The notes under the pieces: model-generated | What the model saw: the letters and a program-made list of their open reading frames with translations, nothing else | Told to the model about the DNA's origin: nothing | The model's database searches: none | In this document: piece after piece, positions 30,801-45,200 of the stretch | How positions within the stretch are numbered: the first letter of the stretch is position 1 | How the letters are laid out: each line of letters begins with the position of its first letter | Made by a program: the position numbers and the translations under genes | Source: Dromaius novaehollandiae | Lineage: Eukaryota; Chordata; Aves; Casuariiformes; Dromaiidae | Direction of reading: 5' to 3' | DNA length: 64,000 nt | NCBI RefSeq assembly: GCF_036370855.1 | Contig: NC_088099.1 | Span: forward strand, 16,769,501-16,833,500

Positions 30801-33800
30801 TGGCACAGTGACCCTTGGCTGTGCACGTGCAGAGATACGGACTCCAGGGCAGGCAGAGACTGCTGTGCGAAAGCGGCATCCTGGGCAGGCTTGGTCCTTG
30901 CCGTAGCAAAACCTGTGCCGCTGCATTTCCCCTGCTAGGCTGGCTAACCCGGCTCGAGCGACAGCACGGGCGCTTCAGCTTGTGCTGAAGTCACCCTGAC
31001 TTGTAGCATGGACCTGCAGAAGGACCTGTGTGTAGAGGTAAGTCAACAACATCTTTCCTTGATAAATTGTTTCACGTTGTCAAATAATTTAACATAATCA
31101 CCTTTGGAGTGTGGAGTGTACCTTTACATTGATAACTATTCTTTCCTCAGTGCCTTCTGATTTATTAATTAGGTTTTATATCTTTTGGAGGTGAGACATC
31201 ATGCAGAGAGAAGTGCTGTGTTATCCTGCTTTTGTGGTGTTGGTGCGTAGCTGTGCTCTGTTTGCCTCCCTGCTGCGCTTGCCCGGAGGCGACTGACGGT
31301 CAATGATTGCATTTGCCTGTATATGACAGGGTATCTTGACTTCACTGCTCTACAATCTTTGGCATAAAACTGCATATATGACAATGTGAAAATGTCAAAA
31401 AGAGCAGTCCCCGGTGCTTTGCAGGGTATGTTGTGTCTGTGGCTGATTAGCTATGTTCGATACCACAGCGATGAGCATAATAAAGAGTAATCTCAGTAAA
31501 ATCAAACCCTTTCTAATACCCGCTGCTTAAAAAAGAAAAAAGATTATTTTTGGTGTGTTCTGACATAACGGATGTTTTTCGCCAAGTGTTTTCCACAAAC
31601 CACCCCAGCAGCCCCTGGGATTAGCCGTCCCGCTGCCCCGCGCCAGCCTGGCTTTGGCTCTGCAGGGAGCTCCCCGCTCGAGCTGCGGTCTCGCCCTGCC
31701 GCCCCCGAGCCGCAGTGCGGCCATCTCCCGCTCCCTGCGGCACCGCGCGGCTGCTTCCCGCCGCAGAGGCCTCTCCTCCGCCAGGCCACCTCCTGGGGCT
31801 GCGTGAGCACAGCACGGGGAGAGGGGGAAGATCAAGGGAAAAATCACAAATGAAGTGAATATTTAACATCTAAAATGGGCCAATCACCATGGAAAGTATC
31901 ATCAGGCTCAGGCGGGGAGGCTCTGCGTATCTGAAGGGCTTTTACTTGCAAATGAGTTTGTTTATTATGGACTTCAAAAAGAAACTCTAGGTTACAGGAT
32001 TGCTCTTTCTTTTTGATTTGCAAGGAAACAAGTTTGTCTTCGTTACCAAGTGCCTCCTACCCTTATAGGCTGGGTTCCTCGTGATCTGTTACTGCTTCTC
32101 TGAAGTATTTTGAACTAACTGCAACTTCCAGACCTGTCCCCAAGCCCCGCTGGCAGTGCTGGGAGCAGCTTTTTGAACCTTTCATCCCTGGGTCCTGGTG
32201 AAATATGATCAAGCAGCTTCCATCAGCTGTCACAGCTGCAGGGCCTGATCCAGCGACCACCGATTTCTGTCACTTTTGCTGAAGCAGCACAGGAGGCACT
32301 GAAGCAGAGTCAAACCCGGGTCTCACTGCCGGTGTCCCACGGGTGCCTGTGACGGCACCGCAGGTGCTGCCAGTCCTCTGAGCGGGAGCGCTACCCGTCC
32401 CGCGCGGTGAGCCGCTCTGAGGAACCGCCGCTTTTTTGTCTCTTCAGCAGCTGAGCTGACATGTTAGCCAAAGAAACAGAGATCAGACTGTATGTGAAAT
32501 TTTCACGTTTTTCTTGTAGGTTAAAAGGATTTTTTTTCCACACAAACCACTCCATTTGACCCAAACAAAATAATTTTTTTCTGGTATTTATTTATATTTT
32601 TAAAAAGCTACATACACACATCTGTTCCCACGTACACAGATGTGCCCTCCACCAATAGCACCTCCCACAGCAGGGGGGAAAGATGGGTTCAATTCTCCCA
32701 TTTCCTAAGAGAAATTTAAATCTCCATTTCTCACAGCCTAAAGCTAAGCTCCAGGCTATTGGGTATCCATCCTGAGAAGGTGATTTCTTGCTTTCTGTTT
32801 TCGTTCATACCAGCCCTCCCGACAAAAATAAATATTGACTGTAATAAAGACACCTTTGATGTAAGTTACTGTATTAAGCATGGAAATGAAAGACAGAGTG
32901 GTCCAGGGCTTTCCCCGGCGCCTTTACAGGAGTCGCTCCATGCAGCAAGTATAAACTGATCCCTGTGTGGGAAATCTCAGTGTATTGCTGTCTTTTCCTT
33001 GTTGTTTTTAGTGTTTGCTGTCCGTTCTTTGGCTTCGTCCTCTTTGACCCTGCAACACCGCTGGGTGCGGTGCTCTCAGGCGGGAGACGCGGGGGCTCAG
33101 GGCTCCTCGGGGACGGATTTCTCTTTGCCTGGGCTTGGAGGCCTGTTTGTGGTGAGGAGAACTACCACCACCAAGTAATCATGACCTTTTTTTTCCATAA
33201 AGAACTATTTGGATCAAATTTCTGAATAGTTTTGGGATGCCTGAAATTAATTTTGGGGCAGAATTTACAATTTCATGTTAAGAAACTGCCTAGGCCCCCC
33301 AGTTACCTACTATCAGCACTTCTGAAGCTCCTCTGGGCAGACAGAGAGCATGATGCAAGTGAGATAAAACCTTTTCTGAGCAAAGATCTAATTAAGGATT
33401 AGGCAGCCTGATCCCCCTGTGCAATTAGGAGATTACGGCATGGCATTGGCCTGGATTAGACTCCACTGAAAAATCCCTACCATGCTATAGAAAATCTTTC
33501 GGGTTTTGAAACAGAAACCTATAAACAGCTCTTTGCTATCTCAATGCCCTGCGCTCAGGCAGCCTTGCACCGTGTGGACGTGGGGACTGGACGGAAACCC
33601 GTGCGGTCCCGGGGTTGAAGTAATTCCTGGACTCTGGAGAGGCGCTGGAAGGAGGCTGCTGCCCGCCCCGCCGTGCCCGCAGGGACCCGGCCGCGGCTCT
33701 GCCTCCTCCCGCTGGGGCCATGCCTCTTTCCTGCACCTGCCCCTGGCTCCCGGCCCCACCGAGGCTCCCCGCCACCATCCGGGAGCGACTCCTCCTGCCT

Positions 33801-36000
33801 CCCGTCCCAGCGGCCCTCCGGCACCCGGGGTGGCAGCGAGCAGGTCCGTCCTCGACCGCGCTCTGCCTGCAGGGAGGGAGAGGGGGGAACCCAGCTGCGC
33901 GCTGCTACGTCAAGCAAACGCAAAGAAAATTCTGAGAATCAGCTACACTGGTTTCATTCCCTTGCCTCCTACCCTAATGCATTTCTAAAATCAATAATTC
34001 AAAAAAAAAAAAAAACCCACCATACCTCTGAATGGGTCCCCGACAGGGCAGCCTTTGTGTGCTCGGGGTACATTAGTTGATTAATTCTTGCTAAAAGTCA
34101 ATGAAACACTCCAGTAAAGCATCCCTTGAGTCGGGCGGTGTAAGGCCAATACCGTCGTTCAGTCGCGGCAGTTTTTGTTGCGTCTGTAGCTGTGTATTTA
34201 CTGGAAGAGAACGAGGGGAATGGGGACGCTGGGACGATCAGTTTGCCACGTGTTTCTTCGGCACGCAGCATGTTTCCAGCAGCAGGGCTGGGCAGTTCCC
34301 ACAGGATCTTTGCCTCTCCTTGTACCCCTCTCGCTTGTATATAGGATTCAGCCTATCATATTTTATTGTATTACACCTGCTCTCACTTATTCACAGCAGC
34401 ACGGACTGTAAATGCGAACAACTGTGAATTCATTGCTTACCTGGGGGTCGCATTATATGCTCTCCTTCAAAGGGGTGTGCAAGCCTCCAGCACACTGGTG
34501 GGCAATCAAATAATAATCTGAATTTTACTGCAGTCAATTAGCAAGAATAAATTCATGGACAAAACATATGTGACAAAATTCTAGTGTGAGAAGCCCCTGC
34601 ATCCTGTACAGAATCGATTTTCTGTTTTGCCTTACGAGGATTAAAAATCAATTTATATTAAAATTTTAGTAGCCTTCACATGTAAGTGCTGGAAAATAAG
34701 AGAAGATCTTGAACAAATCAAAGGCTTTGGGAGTACTGCTTTTAACAAGCTCATTTGTCCTTCTCTTGCTGTGCAATCACAGAATAAAAAATTGCAGAAT
34801 TTACAGAAAAAAAATAACCAGCAGATCATCCTGTCAAACTGTGATTTGTCTGGAGACAAACGAGTGCCAGATTTCCTCAGCCTAGAGGCTTCTCTGAACA
34901 CTGTCTGTGGTCTAGCAATTTCCTACAGTTCCCAGCACCGACACCAAGCCAAGCATTCAGGAAACTAAACTGAGGCTACTTAAATATGTGAAGTTTTGAA
35001 TAAAAATTATTCCAGGGGAAGCAGTTGGATTCTTAGATCCATCCTCTTTTTAGTTATCGTGTGGAATTATTTCACAGTTTCATCTATAACGTGAACTAAG
35101 CCTTTGTGGCACACCGTGGGCTTCTCCAGTGATGTTAATTGTCTGCCATCTGAAGTCTGTTTTCCGTGGTCGAGATTATCACCTCCTTGCGCACCCTACT
35201 TAGCCTCCTCCTACCTGACAGACCAATTAAAAGTTATTTGGAACTGTAAGTAAAGAAGGGGAGATTTAGAACTATAAAAAGTAACCTGCATATCTCCATA
35301 AAGGCACCTCTCTGTGGGATATTAAATGACTGTAGCATACAGTGAGGAAAAAAAGGTAACACAGCAAATTGGAGCTGTCATTTCATCTCACATTCAGAGA
35401 TTAATTAATTTCCCTTTCACAGTGATATCAGTTGAGCTTCAACATAAAGACACACAATATGAAAGTATAAAAGTTTCTTTTAGAAGTGTGTCCTGGTAGT
35501 CATCTGCCTGGATCCCATAATGTACTGCAGGGTTTTTTCACATTTGGCATAGCAGGAGAGGTAAGGGCTTCGTCAGAGGATGGAGAAAGCCAGCGCTGGT
35601 GCTCTTCCTCCAACTCAGCAGCTCCTGAAATTGGAGTGCATCCCTATTTCAAGAGGATTTTTTTCTGGTTTTGTAAGATGCTAAATAAGGATCTTATTGC
35701 TGATAAAATATCTGGTTGCTTAGAGGGATTTTAAATGTGTTTCTTCTCACTTGTTTTCAGAATTAACCATTGGGAGAGAGAGAGAAAAAAAGGCTGCTTG
35801 TACCTCTAACCAAACGATGTGTAACGAACTGTATTTGGGAAAAAAGCCCACCCGCTGCGCAGCCGTCCTGCTCCGTGCAGTGACTCCATCGCTGCGACAC
35901 TGTGGCTGCTCCACGCGCGCCCGCAGCCCCGAGGGCAGCTCCTTCCCATTTTCAAGCATGCACATTTCAACGCGGCGATGACAAAACCAGTCTGTGGCTG
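27803..36000. other. Intergenic with GC-rich patches at 31.6 and 33.6 kb
   Basis: This is single-copy-looking DNA without recognisable repeats except short A runs (33994-34015). GC-rich, CpG-bearing patches lie at about 31580-31810 and 33560-33900, both open in several frames on both strands. The stretch 33330-33500 is rich in TAATTA/CAATTA-like homeodomain motifs, typical of conserved enhancers, but conservation cannot be judged here. Confidence 0.5.
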
Positions 36001-36039
36001 CTGCTAGCGATTTAACCGGCCTGGCTTTATTTCCAGGCA

Positions 36040-36235
36040 TTCAGCCGAGGTGATGGGGTAGCCCGCCCGGGTTTTCCAGCAGATGGCAATCACCCCCAGT
36101 GGGCGAGCAGGGCGGCGGGACGCGCTCAGCCCGCGGCCGGAGCCCCGGCGGGGCGGCAGCCTCCAGCCCAGCACCACCACGTCCCCGGGGTGCCCGGGGA
36201 GGGAGGAAGCGAGGAGGAGAGAGCCGGCCAATGAA
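36040..36235. other. Small CpG-rich patch with CCAAT motif
   Basis: About 200 bp of high GC and CpG content ends in GAGCCGGCCAATGAATAATA, which holds a CCAAT motif at the edge of AT-rich DNA. This arrangement is seen in small promoters and enhancers. No transcript is supported by the sequence alone. Confidence 0.35.
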
Positions 36236-36239
36236 TAAT

Positions 36240-39200
36240 AGATCACTAAAATCTAGCCAGCTAGAAAAGTGCATACACAGGAGAGGGGAAGAGTGCATAA
36301 TTCATCTGTAATTGCTGTGGGGGGAATTTTAAATGAAGAAGAGAGACAAGCTGCACATTCCCTTTGTGGCTTTCTGAGGTTCTACTTTTTCTAAGTGTGT
36401 TCTTCTTCACCCACCTGTGCCTTAGATGGCAAAGGTGACCCCGCTTCTGTTGTACTGTCTGCCAGGTGATGTGGCCGGTCACGCAGGGGACACCGAAGCA
36501 TGACCTAGAAAGGACAACAGCCCGTGACACTGCAGGCAAAAGTGGTGACTGCAGAAGATGCGGCTTTAAGAAGACTAGGAAACAACTGTGGTAGTCCTGG
36601 GGATGGCCGTTTCGTAGCTCCTGAAAATACCACAGAGGAATTTCTGTCTTCTGATTTGTTGCTCATCATCCTGTCCACTTTGCAAGCCATTTCGTCAATG
36701 TGAGATGGGCTGTTGTCATATCTAACTTTCTGGTGTTCTTACAGAATAAACAATGAAACCTGAGAGAACAATATGGGTTGGCTAATCCGGAATCTATAAA
36801 CAATGTTTCCTCAGGGATCAAGCAAGTATGTGTCTAGGAGGGACAATTTTATGTGATAAACCTATAGCCTGCATTTGGCCAGATGTCAAACATTTGTCAA
36901 GATTGAAAGCCTCAACATTATTATTTTATTGGGATTACAGAAAGCAACATAAATACAGCTCCATAATGTCAGATATGGGCCCATCTCCACTAGTATCTCT
37001 TCTCTAAAAGTCATAAAATTGAAGCTGTTTTGGAGGAATAGTAAATAAGACAACATGCCCTGGGTTTCTTTTCTCCAGGGGAAGGTACTATAGACTGGTT
37101 TATGCTGTAAAACCTGAGAGTTTATAATCACTGTCATTACAGTGCTACCTGTCTAAAGCTCCTGTTGTTTTTTCGTCTTGCTACACAGTTGGACTCGGTG
37201 AAAGATTGTGGCACCAAGTTGCAAGTTCTAGCTGTGTGAAAAACTTTCTCAGTTTCTAATTTGTAACATTTCAGTATCACTGAATGTTCCCTTCTTTTTT
37301 TCTTTTCTTTTTATGAAACAGAGTAATTATGAAACTCTTGATCATCTTTCTCTTTACCATGATGTTGTATTTCTTCTTATCATGTTTCCTTGCACTGGCC
37401 TCTCCCATAAAAGAAAGCATTTTAATTTTTTCAGCCTCTTAAAAAAAAAAAAGAAGGCAAAATAAAGTGGTAAGAAAGAACAGGTAATGCCTACTCATAA
37501 AACATGCAGAGTAACACTGAGATATTCCTGCAAGAAAAGACACTTCTTCCCTTTTTACATCTCCTTTGCTCACTCCTGAGAAGCACATGAAAAGGGCTGA
37601 GAAAGGTAATTGGTTTTGGTGGCCATGTGATTGAGATCTTAATAGTTACATAACTGAAAGCTCAATAGTTGAAGACCTGTATCTGCTAAAATATAGTAAA
37701 TTTTTGTTATTTACCCACTGCTGTGCCAACAGGCCTATTTTGATTTCTGTTGGCATGACAGCTTCTCAGCATCCACAGCAACAACTTGTTCCACGATTAT
37801 TTTTGAACTGTTGTGTGTCCAGCATCTAACGAGACATCCTGTTTGTGGCATGGATGGAGCATGTGGTCAAGATTACCAGTCTTGCATCTGCTTTATTGTT
37901 CAGTTAAGAAAAGCCGACGCAGTGAGGTGAGAGTTAGCACGTCATTCAGTGCCAGGGGACTGACACAGACAACGGCAGTTTGAGAGACCCACTTCAGAAC
38001 TGAGTATCTTGTATTTTATTTTCTGACCAAGAGACAAAATGCCTGTAAATACTGGGTTTCACTAATGATAACTTGTGGTTACTAATGCACTTAAACTATT
38101 TCCATTAAACAAGTACTAAATAAGTACAGATGATATATCTCCCAGTGAATAGTAAAATCACCAAAAATATGGTTTCATTCATTCAGAAACTATTTGCAAA
38201 TTTGGTCTGAATTCATTTAAATGATGCTGCCTAGGGAGAGAAAAGAAAAAGAAATGTCACTATATTTTCACCACCGCACTGGGGAGGGGTGGTGTCTCTT
38301 TGAAGGCTCGTTCTAAATGTGAAAGACAGGTTCAGTGTCTGCTCAGGGGACTCAAGTCCCTTCCACCGTCTCTTTCTCAGTACTTCTTCACACGCTAACC
38401 ACCAGGCCATCAAATATTCTGGGGTGCTTGCAGTCTCTCCTGTTGCTGCCATTTCACTTTGCATTAATAATTGAATATTCACTGCCAGAGGGACTGAGCT
38501 TCAGATATCATCCATCCCAGATGAGTGCTCTAGACATGAAGTTAAGAAGCATTCATGTCCCTTGCTTAAATGACTTCATATATTTTTGACAAACCAAAAC
38601 AGGGCTGAGCAGAGAGATTGAAGGTGGCCCACTTTAAAGTGACTGTCTCATGGTGAGGATGCTAATCTGAGGGAAATGGTAAACATGATTTTAAATCCTG
38701 TTTCTGCTTCATTTCAACTAAACTACAAGGTCTTTGTTTTGGCATAGAAACTCCCACAGCTGAATTTGTTTTGACCCAGATCGAAGGCTAGTTTTGTTTT
38801 TAATCTTCTTTTCCCCCTTCCTTTTCTTGTCTTGGCAGGAAGCCTAACAACTTTCTCCCCCTTTTCATTAACTGTAAACATAATGATAACAAAATACTAA
38901 GCCAGTGAACACCTCTCCCTTGGCTTTGGAGTTTACTCATCTTTCAGGTGCAGTTCTTATTTCATAACTGGAAGCACCTTCTAGGTGCCCTTTTATCAGC
39001 TGTGTTGTACGTACTTACAGCTATTACTTCCTTGTGAACTTGATCCGGTGCTAACAGCCTTTATCTTGGCTCAGCTGTTCTCTGGGACTCCTCCCTTTTA
39101 GGACACAGTTTCATCACGAACGAAACCAGCACCCTACACAGCACGACTCTGCCTTCAGGCAGACAGGTGCTGCCCCACATTTCCTCCTGCCCCGCAGGAA

Positions 39201-42200
39201 GGATCTTGACCGCAGTTATGCAAAACAGTGGACAGAGCTTACATTATTATGTATTGCTAAAGTCATGACCTGGTACGCACAGTGCTTCTAGACTTTCTAG
39301 TTAGGGACTGAACTAATTAGAACTGACTAAAATGACCATATTTTTGACATGTTTTTATTTCGTGGGATTCAAAGGAGACACAAGGCTCTCTCTGTGCCAA
39401 AAACGCTCATGAATATTTGCCATGAACATTTGCACTGAAAAGCTGAGGAATTATTAAATTGAAATCTGTTTTTCAAAATAAAGTTTGAAATTACATGAAT
39501 CAGTGGTTTTGATAACAAGTGAGTGAGTCTGGGGATCGGTTTAATAACAGTTGTATTATACGTAATTTGTACCCATTGCCTCTCGTGCCGTCACCTCAGA
39601 AGAGCTTGGCTCCACCTTCTTTACAGCCTGCCTGTACAGGACAGTGAACCACTGGGGCTGGGGGAGAAGGAACTGGAGAAGGGCTATGGCGAAGAGGAGC
39701 AATGCCATGCCACAGCCAGCACAGTCTTTCCTCCCCTCCTTTCTTTGTGCTGCAGTAACCATAAAGCTATGATCTAGCCCACATGTCTTACACGTCAGCT
39801 TGGGGCTCAAAACCTGCACTGCTCTGGTCAAAATACTACAACACTCCATTCTTTCTAATGACAAATCAATTTTACTATTAAAAAAAATACAAATAATTAA
39901 GACTAAAGCCCAGCCAGTCTCTTTTGATGAATTTCTTTCATGGTTTGCTCTCTAGTGAAAAACCCAAATGACTCACTTCTGGCTAAAACCAGCTGAGACA
40001 ACAGAACCAAGAGCAGTGTTGGCTTTTGCTTATGGCTACTCTAGCCTCAAAGCAATAAAACATTTTGCAATGGTTTCTTTTCCATTTTCAGTGGAAAACA
40101 AATGGGCAAGCAGAAACAGCAAGGAAAATTAGCAGAGAAACTTGTAGGAAAGCAAACATAAGACAAAACAAGGACTTGGATTCCTGATGATAATCTCTAT
40201 TTGAGGAAGGAGCGACAGGAGTTGAAAGGGTTTGGTCCCTGAGCTCCAGTGACTCCTTGGGAATGGCTATGATATGCTGAAATAACCAAGGACTCAAAGC
40301 CAGCACATAGTTTCCTTCATACCAGCCCACTCAGGGACTGGAAATAACTTTTTGTCGGAAGCAAAACACAAAATTGAAAGAAACAAATCTGGCATGCCAT
40401 GGAAATGTCATAACCTGCCTCTTTCTCTATGTATTGGCACAAAAGGTGGGTTTATCTTTTACCAAACAGAGAATTAAACAGACAAGAGAGAATGCAGGGG
40501 CTATAAGGGATCAAAGGAACTGGAGAAGCCCGAGTAAAAGGCGACATCCTTACTAGTAAATTAAACATGGTCACAGGCATGGGAACCTGATCGCCTGTAC
40601 AGTTGAGTTGTGAGAACTGTCCTTGCAACTGTTTTGGTCAGAGGCTTGCTTGCCGGGGCCCAGCCATCTCCGGTGATGAAAGCGCGGTGCCCGTGGGCTG
40701 TTTAGACGTGAAAGCAGGCTCTGCAGAGCAGGAGCATTTGCGGAACGGCTGAGGGCCCTCTCCGGGCCAGCTGGCCCCACTGACAGAGAGCAGCCTCAGG
40801 CCTCTGCAGTTCAGGGATAGAGGCCCAGCCGCAGCGCGCTTGGGGAGCTGCCCACTCACTGTTCATCCCTCCTGTGACACAAGCAACCAGGGCAAATTGG
40901 CTTTTCTCTTAATATATCTAACAGCATCTTGGAAGGAGCTAGATTGTTGCTGATCCCAGCGCTCCTACTGAAGGCCACTGAAAATCTCCATCCTCCTGAC
41001 AGCAAAGAGTGTTTTTTCTTCTTCTTCTTCTTCTTTTTTTTTTTTTTTTTTTAATTTTAAAGGCCAATATACATCCATTTTGCTTAGGGAGAAAAGCTTT
41101 TATCGGCAATTCCTTTTGGTTTATCCCCCCACATGTTTACAGAGAGTAATTGAAACCCCTCTCCACCTTTGCTGTATTCAACTAAGTACAGGAGAAAGGA
41201 TACGGCTAGGAACCTCCCAGGAGATGGACTGCACCGCTCAACTATTTGAAACCACCGTGTCAAATAGTTTCTTTCATGGGCTGACAAGCTGAATGCTAAA
41301 ACTAGATAGATATTTTTTACCCTTGCCACTACCAGCAACAGCAATTTCAATTCCTATGTATGGCATGGTTAGAAAGCCTCTCCTGATTTCCAGCTCACAT
41401 CTATTTCCAGCTAGAATAGGACAGCCCTTCTGCACATACAGTACCTTCTGACTGTAGCCAACAACTGAGTCTAAGAACAGGGGAAGAATACAATGATACT
41501 TTTACAGCATATTCTCCCAGGCTTCACTGATCTGCAGCTTTTATTGAGCTAGAGGTGTCTTTGTACTTAACAGCCCTCAGTCAAGTCTCTCATGAATCTG
41601 CCTCACTGCTTTTAAAGACGAAAACTTTTGGCATTCGCCAGTTCCCATGGCAATGCTTTCCACTGTTTAACTACATCAACAGAATCTAGAGTGCACCTAG
41701 CCTGACCACGTGTAGGTGCCTGCTTGAAGAGATCAGTTGTTCTCCAGGCTCCTTCAACTGTAATGAACAGATCTCCATGGCTTATAAAGGGAGCTCAACA
41801 TCTAGCTTAGATGTAGATACATACCAATAGACACCTAAACCTAGGCAAGACGAATCTCTCCTCTAACTTTCAGTTATGTTTATTAAGGTGAGATGAATCC
41901 TATTTACCTGATCTATTTCTGCTGTTCCTCAGAAACAGCATTCAGTGTAAATCGGACATCCTTGGACAACTTTGTGTTGACAGTCCACAGGAACTTCATG
42001 GAGCCTTGCAAACCCTCTGCTGGTGCATGGGATTAGTAAAGCTCAGCATGATTTTGAAATCCTAGTTTCAGACTGGACTCCAAAATGTCTGGTCCAGAAG
42101 TGAGCATACTGCTAGCTCAGCCACACTGGGGCCCTTGCACTGGAGAAAATTCTGAACTCGTATGATTTGGGGAACTGAAGATGGCCTCATGTTTCTTCTT

Positions 42201-45200
42201 TAACTGAATTTTGTGTAACTCTGAATTATTAAAAAAGGAACTTCAATATGAATAAAATTTCATTTAACACAAAAGGCTTAATTTTATTCTTTTTGCACAG
42301 CTATGTAATATCTTTGCATTTCTTTTGTTTCTGCTTATCAGTAATTCATAAATATAACTATTCGTTTTTCTTTAGACAAAAAAAAAAGCTATTTAGAAAC
42401 TACACAGATTTGTGAAGGACCCTCCTTAATTCTCCAGGGTATAAAGGGACATTTACGTTGCAGTCTTTTGAATGTCAATACCTTTCATTATAGGTTTACT
42501 CCAGGAAAGAGACATCACTGTTTAAAGGATTAATTATGCATTTGTATGTTTTGTCTGCTAGCCGAAGCCATTGCCCGGATGAAGACAAAACTAGTTGTGC
42601 AGAGCTGACTGGTTTGACGAAGTTTTAGCTTTGTGGTTCTGTGCTAAGGCAAGGTCTTAAGTCAAGGCAGTACAAAGAAATTTCCTCCTTCACCCATTAT
42701 TTGCTTTAGTGATTCTATCAGAAAACCATCGGGTACCCTTCTCCATTTTAAATTTTGTGCTCTGACTCAGAGAAATACTTTAATGCCCAACACAAAAGCG
42801 ATACATTTTAGAATACTATGCTGAAAAAGAGAAAAGAGATACACAATTTTACTTAATAGGTAACTAGCAAGCTTCTCTTCTCCAAGAACAGAATTGTTCC
42901 AACTCTGACCGATACTGGAGGAAAACAAATATTAGTTTGTTCTTTGATAAGGCTGACAATCAGATAGTTGTACAAAATTGGTCTTTAGTCTGAAACTGAG
43001 ACTGCTATACAAACAATAATTAGATCTGAGTTTTTGTAACATTTTCCACTGGATGAGCTCAGAGAAATACAGAAACATTGAACATCACAGTGCCCACGTG
43101 GCAAGTGAACAGAACAAGGTAAAAAAACTAGGTGTTAACCACAGTCCATTCTAATTCACATGATGTAAAAGAATAATCTGCTGGAAAGACAGAAGACAAA
43201 TTGCGCTCTGAATTTTCATGGTAAAACAAGCATTTTCTCTGAACTTTTGATCAACCATTCCTCCTTAAGACAGAGAACATTCCTTCATGTCGTAATGGTG
43301 GAACAAGTTCTTTGCTGAACTTCGGAGAAATCTGGGTTCCTTTTTTATATTCTTTGCTTTTTTTGTTCCCTTTTCACTTCATTTTCCTTATAATGCACAG
43401 TTACATAAATAAAAATGGCTCATCTGTTAGTCGAGTCAGGAGATGGGGAGCAAATTGACAAGTTCATGCAAAAAACCCACAGTTCTGCACTTTGTTAAAA
43501 AGTGCTTTTGTAGTAGTTATAAAGAACAGAAAGAAGGAATTGATTGTATGCATATGTGTAGGTGGTAGAACTATTTTTAGATAGAGGTGAGAGGCTAGAA
43601 GCCTGTCAAAAAATTGAGAGTAGGAGCAGAGTAGACAGGAGATGCCCCAGATGTACTTCGTATCAGGCAAACTGAACCGTTTTTTAAAATAAACTTTTAA
43701 GTCAAATTTGAAGCTACTTTAAAACAAAAATATTTTCTATTTGTATCAGAATTGTTTGCTTAATTAAGTGCAATTCTTTCTCTAAATTCAGAATGGTTTC
43801 TCTATTGCATATGACTACCTAGGTTATAATATAAAACACAGAGAAAAAGTCACCAAAAAAAAGGAATGAAAAATGCAGAAGAAAGCAAAATGAGTAAGGT
43901 GGATACTTGTAGCATGTGTTTGCTAGATGCAAGAAAGCTTTTGGTGTTTGCCTTTTCAGTTGATTCTGAAAGAAAGAATCAATATAGCTCATAATAAGAT
44001 TAGTCTGGTAAGGGGAGGGGAGTTAAACAATGAATTAACAACCTGGACTAAATAATGATCACAATTTAGGCAGCACATTTTTATTACTTACCTAACATCA
44101 ATTCTGGCATTATGAATAACAGGATGGCAACGCATCTTAGACATGCATTTCAGATGAGTCAGAGCATCACACTCATCTAGCATTACTGCAACTGAGGTAT
44201 ACAATAATGGACAGCTGAACTTGCAGAGATTTCAACTAGAGGACTCATAGGGGAAAAAATGGCAAAAAAGAAAAATGGGATCTCGCCCTTTCAATTTAAT
44301 GGACTCAGGTTTTTATACACGTGAACCTCATATTTCTAAATTTTGAATCTAAGATGAGTCATAAGATCGTAAGATGATCCTCTCCATGTCCAATACAAAT
44401 GCCAGAAATTCAATTTTCCAAGACTGGATTTTCACAACTATGAAATTTGTTTCCAACGGATTTGTGTTTTATGAAAGATTGCAAGTATTGGGTCAACCTA
44501 TTCTCCGTGACTGGTGCCATTGATAACTTTCTTATGTGGCTTTTCTTACACTCCTCTACGGCTGCCTGTTTTCCAAAACTTGTAGGAGCTTAATTATCTT
44601 TGAAGACAATTCCTTTTTGGCAAACACAGTTGAATGTGGACAATGGTTTTGAAAGATATGAGGTGACAGGACAGAGAGACTCAAATCAAACACTGACTTT
44701 CAGCGTGGAATCAGTCTGCAAAGATAGAGATTCAGTACATTCAGTATGTTACTTATAATATAGAAACATTCAGAATGCAGTAGACAGAAAAACTAGAGAC
44801 TCCTGTAGTTTCTCCCACAGCTCACTTATACTGTGTACAGCATTTGTATTTAGTGATTCTTTTGATCTGAAATTCATTAGGTCACTCCATGTGCTGGATC
44901 TTTTCGGCTAATGTACATATATAGTCCTATCTGAGGTGTCAGTACGATAGCCATCCTACGCTAGCACGTCTCCAAGAAAAACAAGTCACGATGAACAAAC
45001 ATTCTGAACTCTCTTTTTACTTCAGTGAAATTAGAGAGAGATTTTTCACAAGCAGAATGTGTAACAGATGCTAAAATTGGAACTTGTGCTGGACAGTTTA
45101 TTTGTAATACAGTAGTATGGAATCTTGCATGACTGTACTTGGGCAGGGACTCAAAACTGCGTATCTCCTGGCACCTTCAGCTCTATTATGCATGTCAACA

